Source of the DNA: Quadrisphaera granulorum
GTDB taxonomy: Bacteria; Actinomycetota; Actinomycetes; Actinomycetales; Quadrisphaeraceae
Direction: 5' to 3'
Length of the DNA: 64,000 nucleotides
NCBI RefSeq assembly: GCF_003149145.1
Contig: NZ_QGDQ01000012.1
Location: 1-64,000, forward strand
Positions 15,433 to 23,939 of this stretch are shown here, piece after piece. Made by a program: the position numbers and the translations under genes. Numbering within the stretch: position 1 is the stretch's first letter; each line of letters starts with the position of its first letter. A model generated the notes under the pieces. It searched no databases and had not been told where the DNA came from. It was given only the letters and a program-made list of their open reading frames with translations.

Positions 15433-15803
15433 CAGCTGCCCCAGCAGAGGCAGAAGGGGTGCCCCGCGGGGCTGGCGTAGACGCGCCAGCCGCTGGCTGC
15501 CTCCAGCGGGTGCGTCTCCTGCACCAGCCGGGCGCCCACGGCCAGCGCCTCGGCTTCGGAGGCCCGCACGTCCTCCACGTCGAGGTCCAGGTGCGCCTGC
15601 TGGCGCACCGCCGGATCCGGCCAGGTCGGCGCCACGTGGTCAGGGGCCAGTTGCACGCACACGTCGGGCAGCCCCGGCGTCCTGACGACGTGCCACTCGT
15701 CGTCGGTGCGCGTCACCTCCCCACCGACAAGGTCGGCCCAGAAGCGGCTCTCGGTCGCCACGTCGGCGGCATCGAAGGCGATGGACAGTCCGGTGGTTCT
15801 CAT
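15432..15803 (-). CDS. VOC-family (glyoxalase-like) protein 2
   Basis: 123 residues, clearly paralogous to the next gene: shared segments include ESRFWADL, QLAPDHV, PTWPDP and HPFC.W. The family covers glyoxalases, dioxygenases and drug-resistance proteins. These short forms are usually of unknown function. The ATG at 15803 faces the divergent RidA gene with a short 62-base intergenic gap. Confidence 0.8.
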   Translation of the reverse strand: MRTTGLSIAFDAADVATESRFWADLVGGEVTRTDDEWHVVRTPGLPDVCVQLAPDHVAPTWPDPAVRQQAHLDLDVEDVRASEAEALAVGARLVQETHPLEAASGWRVYASPAGHPFCLCWGS

Positions 15804-15865
15804 GACCCCGCATCGTGGACCCGACCACCGACAGCCGCCCAGCGCCCCTGTGGTCGGATGCGTCC

Positions 15866-16267
15866 ATGACGTCGAACGCGCGGCAGCTGATCTCCTCCGG
15901 AGCGGTGTGGGAGGAGTCGGTCGGGTACTCCCGCGCGGTGCGCGTCGGCCCGTGGATCAGCGTTGCCGGGACCACCGCCGCGCTTCCCGGGGGCGGCGCC
16001 GTCGGCGGCGATGACGCCGCCGAGCAAACCCGCGAAGCCCTCCGCCGCATCGCCGTTGCGCTGGGGCAGGCGGGGGCGTCGCTGGCCGACGTCGTCCGCA
16101 CCCGCATGTTCGTCACCGACATCACGCGCTGGGAGGAGGTCGGCCGCGCCCACGGCGAGGTCTTCGGCGCGATCCGGCCCGCGACGTCCATGGTCGAGGT
16201 CAGCGCGCTTATCTCTCCGGAACTGCTCGTCGAGGTGGAGGCTGACGCCGTCGTCGTCCTGTCCTGA
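15866..16267 (+). CDS. RidA/YjgF-family enamine/imine deaminase
   Basis: 133 residues: [68 protein letters not shown] and [30 protein letters not shown] carries the conserved Arg that binds carboxylate substrates, and ATSMVEV the trimer-interface signature. RidA hydrolyses reactive 2-aminoacrylate-type intermediates. The ATG at 15866 is preceded by TCGGAT at six bases, fitting leaderless translation. Confidence 0.85.
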   Translation: MTSNARQLISSGAVWEESVGYSRAVRVGPWISVAGTTAALPGGGAVGGDDAAEQTREALRRIAVALGQAGASLADVVRTRMFVTDITRWEEVGRAHGEVFGAIRPATSMVEVSALISPELLVEVEADAVVVLS

Positions 16268-16313
16268 GGAGATCAGGACGACGACGGCGGCAGCGGCCCG
16301 AGCCCGTCCACGG

Positions 16314-16895
16314 TCAGCGCGGGTCGCTCGCGAGAAGCGTCGCGATGACGCCGTCGACCCGCTCCCCGCGGTGCAGCAGCAGGCCGCGTACGCGGCCCTC
16401 CACGGTGAACCCGCAGCGCAGCGCGACACCCAGCGACGCGGTGTTGGCGACGTCGGCCCGCCACGTGACTCCTGCCAGCCGCAGCTCCTCGAAGCCCCAC
16501 GTGAGCAGCCGGCGGACCGCCCGCGTCGCGACTCCGCGACCGCGCGCCGCGGGGTGCAGCCCGAAGCCGATCTCCGCCCATGCTCCTGGCTCGGGCCGCA
16601 GGTCGACGGTGCCGCGGTACCGGCCACCGACGTCCACGACGAAGGTGGCGAGGTCACCGTCGCGCCAGCCGCGCTCGGCGTTGGCCAGGAACGCCTCCGC
16701 GTGGAGCTGCTCGTAGGGGTCGGGGATCCAGGTGAATCGCTGCACCTGCGGGTCGCGGTGCTGCTCGAGGACGGCTGCCACCTCGTCGGCATCGCCGGGG
16801 CGCACCGCCCGGAGTGTCACGCCTCCGCCAGCGACCAGCACGGGAGGCGCGGGGAGCGGACGGACGGCGGACCCGCTGGCCGGAGGAGCTGCCAC
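16314..16895 (-). CDS. GNAT N-acetyltransferase (RimJ/RimL type)
   Basis: 193 residues. The domain starts VTLRAVRPGDADEVAAVLEQ, continues FLANAERGWRDGDLATFVVD, then EIGFGLHPAARGRGVATRAV (acetyl-CoA P-loop, RGRGVA) and NTASLGVALRCGFTVEGRVR, the usual N-x-x-S-xx-xx-x-x-GF signature. Members acetylate ribosomal proteins, antibiotics or small amines. The GTG at 16895 gives a 30-residue Pro/Ala lead; a start at VTLRAV is equally possible. Confidence 0.8.
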   Translation of the reverse strand: MAAPPASGSAVRPLPAPPVLVAGGGVTLRAVRPGDADEVAAVLEQHRDPQVQRFTWIPDPYEQLHAEAFLANAERGWRDGDLATFVVDVGGRYRGTVDLRPEPGAWAEIGFGLHPAARGRGVATRAVRRLLTWGFEELRLAGVTWRADVANTASLGVALRCGFTVEGRVRGLLLHRGERVDGVIATLLASDPR

Positions 16896-16990
16896 GGCAC
16901 CACCGTGGCAGCTATGGACGCGGACCGCCGAGTGGAGCCCGCTCGGCTCCGACGAGCCGCCGCGGGTGATCGTCATTAGGGTCGATGGTC

Positions 16991-18652
16991 ATGGCGAGGA
17001 AGTCGACGGAGAGCCCCACGCCGGGCGGTGTTTCCACCTCCCGCGAGACGGAGCGGAAGTTCTCACTCGGTGAAGGAGAGGACGGCGACGGCGGCGCCGG
17101 CGACAGGACCGCGCTGCCCGACCTCGTCGGTGCCGGCCGGGTCGCCTCCGTCGACGACGCCGTCGTCCACGACATGGTGGCCGTCTACTACGACACCGCC
17201 GACCTCCGCCTCGCCCGCGAGGGCATCACCCTGCGCCGCCGCGAGGGCGGCTCCGACGAGGGCTGGCACCTCAAGCTTCCCGTCGGCGCCAGCTCCGACC
17301 GTGACGAGCTGGCCGTCCCGCTGTCCGACAGCGGTGCGCCCTCGGAGGAGGGCGGCCTCCCGAACGTCCCGGCCGTGCTCACCGGCCTGGTGACGGCGCT
17401 CGTCCGCATCTCGCCCTTGGGCCCCGTGGCGGAGCTGCGCACCCACCGCGAGGTGCGCGTGCTGCGTGACGCCGAGGGCCGCGCACTCGCCGAGGCCGCC
17501 CTCGACGACGTCGAGGTCGCCGTCCCCGCCGGGGCGGGCGAGGGTTCGGCCGGCGTCGTCCCCGGCCACTTCCGGGAGTTGGAGGTCGAACTGCTCGACG
17601 ACGGCGACGACGCCGACCTCGACGCGATCTCCGATGCTCTCGTGGCCGCGGGCGCGGTGCTGGGCGCGCAGGTCTCCAAGGCCAAGCGGGCGCTCGGCGC
17701 CCCCGCCATCGCGCCCTCCGACGTCCCGGAGCCGCAGGAGGTCGGGCCGCACTCCACCGCCGCAGACTTGGTGCGCGCCTACACCGCCGAGCAGGTCCGC
17801 GCGCTGCGCCGCCACGATCTCGGCGTGCGCCGCGGCGAGGACGACGCCGTGCACCAGATGCGCGTGGCCGCCCGGCGGCTGCGTAGCGGCCTGCGCGTCT
17901 TCCGCCCGCTGCTCGACCGGGAGTGGGCCGACGACCTGCGCGCCGAACTCGCCTGGCTCGCCGGCGAGCTGGGCGCCGCCCGCGACGGCGAGGTGCTCGC
18001 CGAGCGGTTGTCGCTGGCGCTGTCCGCGCTCCCGGCGTCGGTCGACGCCACCGACGCCGCCCGCCTCCTCCAGGCGCACCTCGCCGAGCAGCACCGCGAC
18101 GGCGAGGCGGTGGCGCTCGCGGCGCTGAGCTCCGAGCGGTACGCGGCGCTGCTCGACAGGCTCGTCGACGCGGCGTCGTCGCCGCCCACCACCGAGGCTG
18201 CCGAGGGCGAGTGCTGCGACGTGCTGCCGCCTCTGGTCAAGAAGGCGTGGAAGAAGCTGGCGCGCGAGGTCTCCGCGCTGAGCATGAGCGGCGACGACGA
18301 CTCCTGGCACGACGCCCGCAAGACCGCCAAGCGCGTCCGCTACGCCGCTGAGGCCGTCGCGCCGGCGCTGGGCAAGCCCGCCAAGAAGTTCGCGAAGCAG
18401 GTGGAGCGGGTGACCGAGGTGCTGGGGCAGCACCAGGACGCCGCCGTCGCCGCCGACGTTCTCGCGCACCTCGCCACCGACCGCAGCCGCGCCCTGCACC
18501 TCCCGCGCAGCGCCGCAGCGGCGGCCAAGGTGGGCTTCGCGCTCGGGTCACTGCACGCCGCGCAGCGCGCCGAGGTGCGCCTGCTGCGGGCCGACCTGCT
18601 CGACATCTGGCCGGAGGTCTCCCACGGCGCTCACCGCGCCTGGCTCGGCTGA
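16991..18652 (+). CDS. CYTH and CHAD domain protein
   Basis: About 553 residues. The N-terminal CYTH (triphosphate tunnel) domain begins with RETERKFSL, containing the ExExK signature, followed by YYDTADLRLAREGITLRRRE and WHLKLPVG. The C-terminal half is CHAD: DDAVHQMRVAARRLRSGLRV, EWADDLRAELAWLAGELGAA, WHDARKTAKRVRYAAEAVAP and VTEVLGQHQDAAVAADVLAH. CYTH proteins bind or cleave inorganic triphosphates, and CHAD helices bind polyphosphate, so a polyphosphate-linked role is likely. An ATG at 16985 also starts the frame; 16991 has better spacing from TAGGGT. Confidence 0.9.
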   Translation: MARKSTESPTPGGVSTSRETERKFSLGEGEDGDGGAGDRTALPDLVGAGRVASVDDAVVHDMVAVYYDTADLRLAREGITLRRREGGSDEGWHLKLPVGASSDRDELAVPLSDSGAPSEEGGLPNVPAVLTGLVTALVRISPLGPVAELRTHREVRVLRDAEGRALAEAALDDVEVAVPAGAGEGSAGVVPGHFRELEVELLDDGDDADLDAISDALVAAGAVLGAQVSKAKRALGAPAIAPSDVPEPQEVGPHSTAADLVRAYTAEQVRALRRHDLGVRRGEDDAVHQMRVAARRLRSGLRVFRPLLDREWADDLRAELAWLAGELGAARDGEVLAERLSLALSALPASVDATDAARLLQAHLAEQHRDGEAVALAALSSERYAALLDRLVDAASSPPTTEAAEGECCDVLPPLVKKAWKKLAREVSALSMSGDDDSWHDARKTAKRVRYAAEAVAPALGKPAKKFAKQVERVTEVLGQHQDAAVAADVLAHLATDRSRALHLPRSAAAAAKVGFALGSLHAAQRAEVRLLRADLLDIWPEVSHGAHRAWLG

Positions 18653-18739
18653 CCCCGCCCCCCGCCTCCTCGCGACGATCAAGGAAGTTCTGCACCTCCC
18701 TGGCCCGAGAGGACCTGGAAACGGTTGATTGCCACGGAT

Positions 18740-18755
18740 GTGACCAACCGGAAAC
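18740..18755 (+). promoter_or_regulatory. Candidate GlnR box upstream of the Nit1C operon
   Basis: GTGAC-CAACCG-GAAAC (18740-18755) matches the gTnAC-n6-GAAAC half-site bound by GlnR, the nitrogen regulator of actinomycetes. A second GAAAC lies at 18718-18722, but with a spacer about one helical turn longer than the usual arrangement. The site is 24 bases before the first gene of a cluster named after nitrogen starvation, which makes nitrogen control plausible. Confidence 0.4.
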
Positions 18756-18778
18756 ACTCCGCTCGTTGACTCCTCCGT

Positions 18779-19636
18779 ATGAGCAGCGGGGCGACCGGCG
18801 GGGGCCGGGGGGTCGGGAGCGGCGTCTACGACGCCCACCGCCACCTCGGCGTGCTGCCGGCTCACCCCTTCTACGGCGGTCCGCCGGTCAACCCCGACAC
18901 GGCCGCCGTCGCCGATGTCGACGCGCTGCTGCGCTCCTTGGACGACGAGGACGTCGAGCGCGCGCTCGTCATCCCCAACTACGGCGTGCCCGACGTGTCC
19001 GCCTCCTTCGCCCTCAACGAGCTGGTGCTCGAGGCCGCCGCCCGCGACGACAGGGTCCGCGCCGGCCTGTGGGTCTCACCCCGTCCGCAGGACGCAGCGC
19101 TCACCGCACAGGCGCTGGCGATGGCGGGCGAGGACGGCGTCGTCGCGCTCAAGACCTCTTTCCTGCTCGGTGGCCGCGCCTCCGAGCAGGCCTGCCAGCC
19201 GCAGCTCGACGCGATCTTCGCGACGGCGCGCGAGCACGGGCTCGTCGTCCACGTCCACACCAGCCCGGGTGCCGCCTCCGACGTCGACGAGGTCGGCCGG
19301 CTGGTCGAGAACTACGGCGACGACGTCGCCGTCCACCTCGTCCACCTCGGCGGAGGCATGAGCGGGCACATCAAGCTCATCGGCTCCCGCTTCTTCGACT
19401 GGATCGCCGCCGGCAAGCGCGTCTACACCGACACCTCCTGGGCCATCGGCTTCGCGCCGCGCTGGCTGGCCGCGGAGGTGCAGCGTCGCGGCATCGGCCA
19501 CGACCGCGTGCTCTACGCCTCCGACGAACCCTGGGGCGACGCCGCCGGAGAGCTGGCGCGGCTGCGCGCCGCCGCCGGCGACGGCGAGCTCGCCCGCCTC
19601 TGGCTTACCGACAACGCCGCAGCCCTGTACGGCTGA
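18779..19636 (+). CDS. Nit1C-associated amidohydrolase (TIM barrel)
   Basis: 285 residues of the amidohydrolase-2 superfamily. VYDAHRHLG has the HxH-like metal motif on strand 1. VVALKTSFLLGG, LVVHVHTSPGA (strand with His), VHLVHLGGGMSGHIKLIGSR, and the strand-8 Asp motif VLYASDEPWGD follow. Proteins of this type often head Nit1C clusters, but their substrate is not known. The ATG at 18779 lies just downstream of a GlnR-like site and a CGACGATCAAGGA repeat (18673-18685), and begins a nine-gene operon. A 93-base gap with a GGAGGAG Shine-Dalgarno separates it from the next gene. Confidence 0.8.
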   Translation: MSSGATGGGRGVGSGVYDAHRHLGVLPAHPFYGGPPVNPDTAAVADVDALLRSLDDEDVERALVIPNYGVPDVSASFALNELVLEAAARDDRVRAGLWVSPRPQDAALTAQALAMAGEDGVVALKTSFLLGGRASEQACQPQLDAIFATAREHGLVVHVHTSPGAASDVDEVGRLVENYGDDVAVHLVHLGGGMSGHIKLIGSRFFDWIAAGKRVYTDTSWAIGFAPRWLAAEVQRRGIGHDRVLYASDEPWGDAAGELARLRAAAGDGELARLWLTDNAAALYG

Positions 19637-19729
19637 GCGACCCCGACCACCCCGAGCGACCACCCAGCGAGCCCGACCCGTCACGACCCGACCGATCCCG
19701 TCCAGCACCACCGACCGGAGGAGCCCTCG

Positions 19730-20281
19730 ATGACTACCACCACCGCCGCCGCCACGTCCGCCGAGACCGCTGCCGCCATCAAGGCCGCTGCCGAGAAGAG
19801 CGTTGCCGAGATCCCGCACCCCTCGCTGGAGAAGGGCAGCAGCCTCTACGGCTCCACCAAGATCTTCCCCGACTACCAGGCCGAGCCCGGCCAGAGCTAC
19901 CTCACGCTCGTGCACGGCATCGCGCACGAGTCCTCGGTGAGCTTCGTGGCGATCCTCCAGGCCACGCGCGCACTGCGGAAGGGCTTCGAGTCCGTCCTGT
20001 ACTTCTACGGCCCGGGCGCCATGAACTGCATGGCCACCCGCGGCTTCCCCACCACGGGAGATTCCGCGTTCCCCGGTGAGCACAACATCAACAACAGCCT
20101 GGAGACCTTCATCGCCGAGGGCGGCACGGTCTACTGCTGCCGCTTCGGGCTGTCGCTGCACGGCCTGCGCGAGGAAGACCTCATCGCCGGCGTCATCCCG
20201 TGCCACCCGCTCGACGTGCAGGACGCCCTCATCCACTACGCCAGCAAGGGCGCCATCATCAACAGCACGTACATGGTCTGA
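19730..20281 (+). CDS. MSMEG_0572/Sll0783-family nitrogen starvation response protein
   Basis: 183 residues: SVAEIPHPSLEKGSSLYGST, KIFPDYQAEPGQSYLTLVHG, IAHESSVSFVAILQATRALR, VLYFYGPGAMNCMATRGFP, and LEDL-like region REEDLIAGVIPCHPLDVQDA. This is the marker protein of the Nit1C cluster, homologous to Synechocystis Sll0783, which is needed for PHB accumulation under nitrogen limitation. The biochemical function is unknown; the fold resembles DsrE-like proteins, with Cys residues in MNCMATRG and VYCCRFGL. GGAGGAG lies about eight bases before the ATG. Confidence 0.85.
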   Translation: MTTTTAAATSAETAAAIKAAAEKSVAEIPHPSLEKGSSLYGSTKIFPDYQAEPGQSYLTLVHGIAHESSVSFVAILQATRALRKGFESVLYFYGPGAMNCMATRGFPTTGDSAFPGEHNINNSLETFIAEGGTVYCCRFGLSLHGLREEDLIAGVIPCHPLDVQDALIHYASKGAIINSTYMV

Positions 20282-20306
20282 GACCAGCTCCCCGAGGACT
20301 GGACTC

Positions 20307-21416
20307 GTGAGCCTGGACACCCGCGTCGCCGTTGCCATCCGCGGCGTGCGCGCGGCCACCGAGGTGCCGGTGAGCCGCCGCGGCGGCGCCGGACCCAGCG
20401 ACGACGGCCACCTCCGCCTCGGCGGCCGGGGCGCAGCCCTGCCGATCGACCCGACCAGTCCCTACCTCGTGCGCGACGGCCGGCTGCTGCGCTCGGCCGG
20501 CTGTGGGGACGGCGCAGGCAGCGCAGGGGCCACCGAGGAGCTCTGGGTCGACACCGGCCTGACGGCCGAGGCCGTGTCACGGCCCCGCTTCTACGACCTG
20601 ACGACGGCGGACGGCGTCCGCTACGACCAGCTGGCTCGCCTCCACGGCACCGACGTCCTGGCCACCACGGTGGTGCAGACGTGCATCCGGTACGCGGAAG
20701 ACCAGCGCTGCCGGTTCTGCTCCATCGAGGAGTCGCTGCGCGCCGGGGCCACCACCGCCGTGAAGCGGCCCGAGCAGCTTGCGGAGGTGGCCGAGGCCGC
20801 CGTCCGGCTCGACGGGGTGCGCCAGGTGGTCATGACCACGGGCACCTCCAACGGGCGTGACCGCGGCGCCCGCCACGTGGCTCGCTGCGTGCGCGCGGTC
20901 AAGGAGGCCGTGCCCGGCCTGCCCGTCCAGGTGCAGGTCGAACCGCCGGAAGACCTGGGCGCGCTCGCCGAGCTGCGCGACGCCGGAGCCGACTCCCTCG
21001 GCATCCACGTCGAGTCCCTCGACGACGACGTCCGCCGCCGCTGGATGCCCGGCAAGGCCACCGTCTCCCTGGACCGCTACCGCGAGGCGTGGGCCGAGGG
21101 GGTCCGCCTGTTCGGCCGCAACCAGGTCTCCACCTACCTCATCCTCGGCCTCGGGGAGGACCCTGACGAGCTCGTCGCGGGTGCCGCTGAGCTGGCGGCG
21201 ATGGGCGTCTACCCGTTCGTGGTGCCGTTCCGGCCGATCTCCGGGACGCTCGCCGAGGACGTCGACGGCGCCCGCCCTCCCGCCCCGGAGGTGCTCGCCG
21301 ACGTCACGGCTCGCGTGGCTGCCGACCTGCGCGCCCGCGGCATGCTCAGCACCGACCAGAAGGCCGGTTGCGCGGCGTGCGGGGCGTGCAGCGCGCTGCA
21401 GGCGGCGGGCGCGTGA
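20307..21416 (+). CDS. MSMEG_0568/Sll0785-family radical SAM protein
   Basis: 369 residues. The radical SAM cluster motif is Cys126-x8-Cys135-x2-Cys138 (CIRYAEDQRCRFC), wider than the usual Cx3Cx2C. VQVEPPEDLGALAELRDAGA, DSLGIHVESLDDDVRRRWMP and STYLILGLGEDPDELV are the following barrel strands. A C-terminal Cys cluster, Cys355-x2-Cys358-x2-Cys361, may hold an extra Fe-S site. The family is specific to Nit1C clusters; the reaction is unknown. The GTG at 20307 follows the previous gene by 25 bases. Its stop overlaps the next start as GTGA. Confidence 0.9.
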   Translation: MSLDTRVAVAIRGVRAATEVPVSRRGGAGPSDDGHLRLGGRGAALPIDPTSPYLVRDGRLLRSAGCGDGAGSAGATEELWVDTGLTAEAVSRPRFYDLTTADGVRYDQLARLHGTDVLATTVVQTCIRYAEDQRCRFCSIEESLRAGATTAVKRPEQLAEVAEAAVRLDGVRQVVMTTGTSNGRDRGARHVARCVRAVKEAVPGLPVQVQVEPPEDLGALAELRDAGADSLGIHVESLDDDVRRRWMPGKATVSLDRYREAWAEGVRLFGRNQVSTYLILGLGEDPDELVAGAAELAAMGVYPFVVPFRPISGTLAEDVDGARPPAPEVLADVTARVAADLRARGMLSTDQKAGCAACGACSALQAAGA

Positions 21417-22975
21417 GCGGCCACGACCTCGGCAGCGTGCTGCTCGGCGCTCTGCCTTCACCGGCGCGCCCTGCCGCGACGTGGCGCATCGAGGTGGCCG
21501 ACGCCGCCGGTGTCGCGGTGCACCGCCGGTTGCGGCGGGAGGTGTTCGTCGCCGAGCAGGGCCTCTTCGGCGGCGGCACTGCCGAGGACGACGACGTCGA
21601 CGACGACCCGCGCACCGTCGTCCTCGTCGCCCGCGAGGAGACCTCGGGCGGCTGGCCGGGGCGCGTGCTCGGCGGCGTGCGGCTGGCGCCCGCGGGCCAG
21701 CACCTCACGGGCGGGGTCGACGTCGGCTGGTGGGCCGGGTCCCGGCTCGCCGTCGACCGTGGCGCTCGCGCCTCGCGCATCGGACCGGCCCTCGTGCGCG
21801 CTGCGTGTGCGCATGCCGAGGCGGCGGGGGCGCTGCGGTTCGACGCCACCGTGCAGGCAGCGGGCGAGGCGATGTTCGCGCGTCTGGGCTGGCTGCGTGT
21901 GCGCGACGTCGTCGTCCCCGGGGCTGAGGGGGTGCCGCACGTGCTCATGCGGTGGCCCATCGGGCGGACGGCCGCTCTGCTGGAGGCGACCAAGGCGCCG
22001 CTCGGCGGGCTCCTGGCCGGTCTGCTGCCCGCTGACGCTCACCTCGGTGACGACGCCGCGCCCGTGCCCGGCGGCGACCTCGTGGCGGCGTGCGACGCCG
22101 TCGTCCCGTCCATGGTCGAGCGAGACCCGGAGTGGGCCGGCTGGTGCGCGGCGCTCGTCAACGTCAACGACGTCGCCGCGATGGGCGCGACGCCCGTGGG
22201 GCTGCTCGACGCCGTCGGCGCCCGCGACGCCTCCTTTGCCGCGCGGGTGCTCTCGGGCCTGCGCGCCGCGTGCGAGGCGTACGGGGTGCCGCTGCTCGGC
22301 GGTCACACCCAGCTCGGCGTCCCCGCGGCGCTGTCCGCGACGGCGCTCGGACGGGTGCCTGCCGGCCTCGCGCCCGTGCCGGGCGGCGGTGGGCGGCCCG
22401 GTCACGCCGTGTGGCTGGCCGTGGACACCGCGGGCGGCTGGCGGCGCGGCTACTCCGGGCGCCAGTGGGACTCGACGACGTCGCGCACCCCGGCCGAGCT
22501 GCGCGCCCTCACCGGAGTGGTGGCGCGTACGAGACCGGCCGCGGCCAAGGACGTCTCGATGGCCGGCGTGGTCGGCACGCTGGCGATGCTCGCAGAGGCC
22601 AGCGGCACCGGAGCGGTGCTCGACGTGGCCGAGGTGCCCCGGCCCCCGGGCGCGACAGCGGGGGACTGGCTGACGTGCTTCCCCGGCACCGGCTTCCTGC
22701 TCACCGACGACCCCTCCCGCGATCTCACCGCCGCTGCCCCCGAGCTGCTGGACGTCGACGGCTTCCGCCTCGAGCGGTGCGGCGAGCTCACCGACGGGGC
22801 CTCGGGCGTGCTGCTGCGCTGGCCCGACGGCGAGACCACCCCGGGTACCGCCCCTGACGGCCGCGCCACCGGTCTCGGCCCCGCCCACCCTGTTCCGGAA
22901 GCCCATGATCACGGAAACACCCCAGCCGTGATCATGGACACCCGGCCACCTCGGACTCTCCCCACCTGGAGGTGA
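21413..22975 (+). CDS. MSMEG_0567-family fusion: GNAT acetyltransferase plus AIR synthase-like domain
   Basis: 520 residues. The N-terminal ~190 are GNAT-like (RRLRREVFVAEQGLF, GPALVRAACAHAEAAGALRF, ATVQAAGEAMFARLGW). From about 200 on the protein resembles AIR synthase/PurM: LPADAHLGDDAA, ALVNVNDVAAMGATPVGLLD, VPLLGGHTQLGVPAALSATA and AAAKDVSMAGVVGTLAMLAE. In cyanobacteria the two halves are separate (sll0786, sll0787). The C-terminal ~25 residues are encoded by a dispersed GTGATCATGG inverted repeat (22903-22937) and are not family sequence. The GTG at 21413 overlaps the previous stop by four bases. Confidence 0.85.
   Translation: MSGHDLGSVLLGALPSPARPAATWRIEVADAAGVAVHRRLRREVFVAEQGLFGGGTAEDDDVDDDPRTVVLVAREETSGGWPGRVLGGVRLAPAGQHLTGGVDVGWWAGSRLAVDRGARASRIGPALVRAACAHAEAAGALRFDATVQAAGEAMFARLGWLRVRDVVVPGAEGVPHVLMRWPIGRTAALLEATKAPLGGLLAGLLPADAHLGDDAAPVPGGDLVAACDAVVPSMVERDPEWAGWCAALVNVNDVAAMGATPVGLLDAVGARDASFAARVLSGLRAACEAYGVPLLGGHTQLGVPAALSATALGRVPAGLAPVPGGGGRPGHAVWLAVDTAGGWRRGYSGRQWDSTTSRTPAELRALTGVVARTRPAAAKDVSMAGVVGTLAMLAEASGTGAVLDVAEVPRPPGATAGDWLTCFPGTGFLLTDDPSRDLTAAAPELLDVDGFRLERCGELTDGASGVLLRWPDGETTPGTAPDGRATGLGPAHPVPEAHDHGNTPAVIMDTRPPRTLPTWR
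22903..22937. repeat. Dispersed palindromic repeat inside the 3' end of the GNAT-AIR gene
   Basis: CCATGATCACGG (22903-22914) and CCGTGATCATGG (22926-22937) are exact inverted copies separated by 11 bases. The same motif occurs in several intergenic gaps of this window. Here it is read in frame, adding a tail to the upstream protein. Confidence 0.85.
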
Positions 22976-22982
22976 ACCCCTG

Positions 22983-23939
22983 ATGCTCACCGTCGCGGCG
23001 GTCTCCGCCGGCTTCACCCGAGACCTCGACGCCTGCTTCGCGCAGGTCGAGGGCCTGGCCAGCGAGGCGCGCGAACGCGGCGTCGGCCTGCTCGCGCTGC
23101 CCGAGGCGGCGATCGGCGGGTACCTGTCGACGCTCGGCTCCCACGGCGACGTCGCCGACCCCACCCGTCCGTCGCGTTCCCAGCCGCCGGCGCTGCGCCT
23201 GGACGGTCCGGAGGTCGCGCGGCTGCGCGCCCTCGCAGGTGACCTCGTGCTGTGCGTGGGCTTGTGCGAGCTCTCCGACGACGGCGACGCTGCGGACGGC
23301 GGCGCGACCCGCTACAACACCGCCGTTTGCCTCACCGGAGACGCCGTACTCGGCGTCTACCGCAAGGTGCACCAGCCTCTCGGCGAGCACCTGTCGTACG
23401 CGGCGGGCAGCACCTTCGGGGCCTTCGAGACGCCGGTCGGGCGGATCGCGATGCAGATCTGCTACGACAAGGCCTTCCCCGAGGCCGCCCGCGCGCAGGC
23501 CCTCGACGGCGCCCAGCTCGTGGTGAGCCTCTCGGCGTGGCCGGCCTCGCGCACCGGCGCCGCCCCCGTGATCGCCGACGACCGCTGGACCCACCGCTTC
23601 GACCTGCTCGACAGGGCCCGCGCCTTGGACAACCAGCTGTTCTGGGTGGCGTCCAACCAGGCCGGCACCTTCGGGTCGCTGCGCTACGTCGGGTCCGCGA
23701 AGGTCGTCGACCCCGGCGGCGCTGTGCTCGCCCACACGGGCACCGGCCCCGGCACGGCCGTGGCCACCATCGACCTCGACGGCGGGCTGGCTGCTGCGCG
23801 CGGTGGCATGTACCACCTGCGTGACCGGCGCCCCGACGCCTACGGCCCTGCGGTCTCGGCTGATCCGGCGCCGCTGCCCGACCCCGTCTGGGAACGCACT
23901 GCTCTCAGCGACCCGCGTCCGGAGGTGGCCCGTGCCTGA
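22983..23939 (+). CDS. Nit1C nitrilase (Sll0784-type), catalytically intact
   Basis: 318 residues of the nitrilase superfamily with the full triad: Glu41 in LALPEAAIGG, Lys128 in VLGVYRKVHQPLGE and Cys160 in AMQICYDKAFPE. The FDLLDRARALDNQLFWVASN segment and C-terminal MYHLRDRRPDAYG are also typical. It should hydrolyse a nitrile; published work ties Nit1C nitrilases to growth on cyanide in some proteobacteria. The ATG at 22983 has GGAGG in the last codons of the upstream gene. The stop is overlapped by the next gene by 8 bases. Confidence 0.9.
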   Translation: MLTVAAVSAGFTRDLDACFAQVEGLASEARERGVGLLALPEAAIGGYLSTLGSHGDVADPTRPSRSQPPALRLDGPEVARLRALAGDLVLCVGLCELSDDGDAADGGATRYNTAVCLTGDAVLGVYRKVHQPLGEHLSYAAGSTFGAFETPVGRIAMQICYDKAFPEAARAQALDGAQLVVSLSAWPASRTGAAPVIADDRWTHRFDLLDRARALDNQLFWVASNQAGTFGSLRYVGSAKVVDPGGAVLAHTGTGPGTAVATIDLDGGLAAARGGMYHLRDRRPDAYGPAVSADPAPLPDPVWERTALSDPRPEVARA

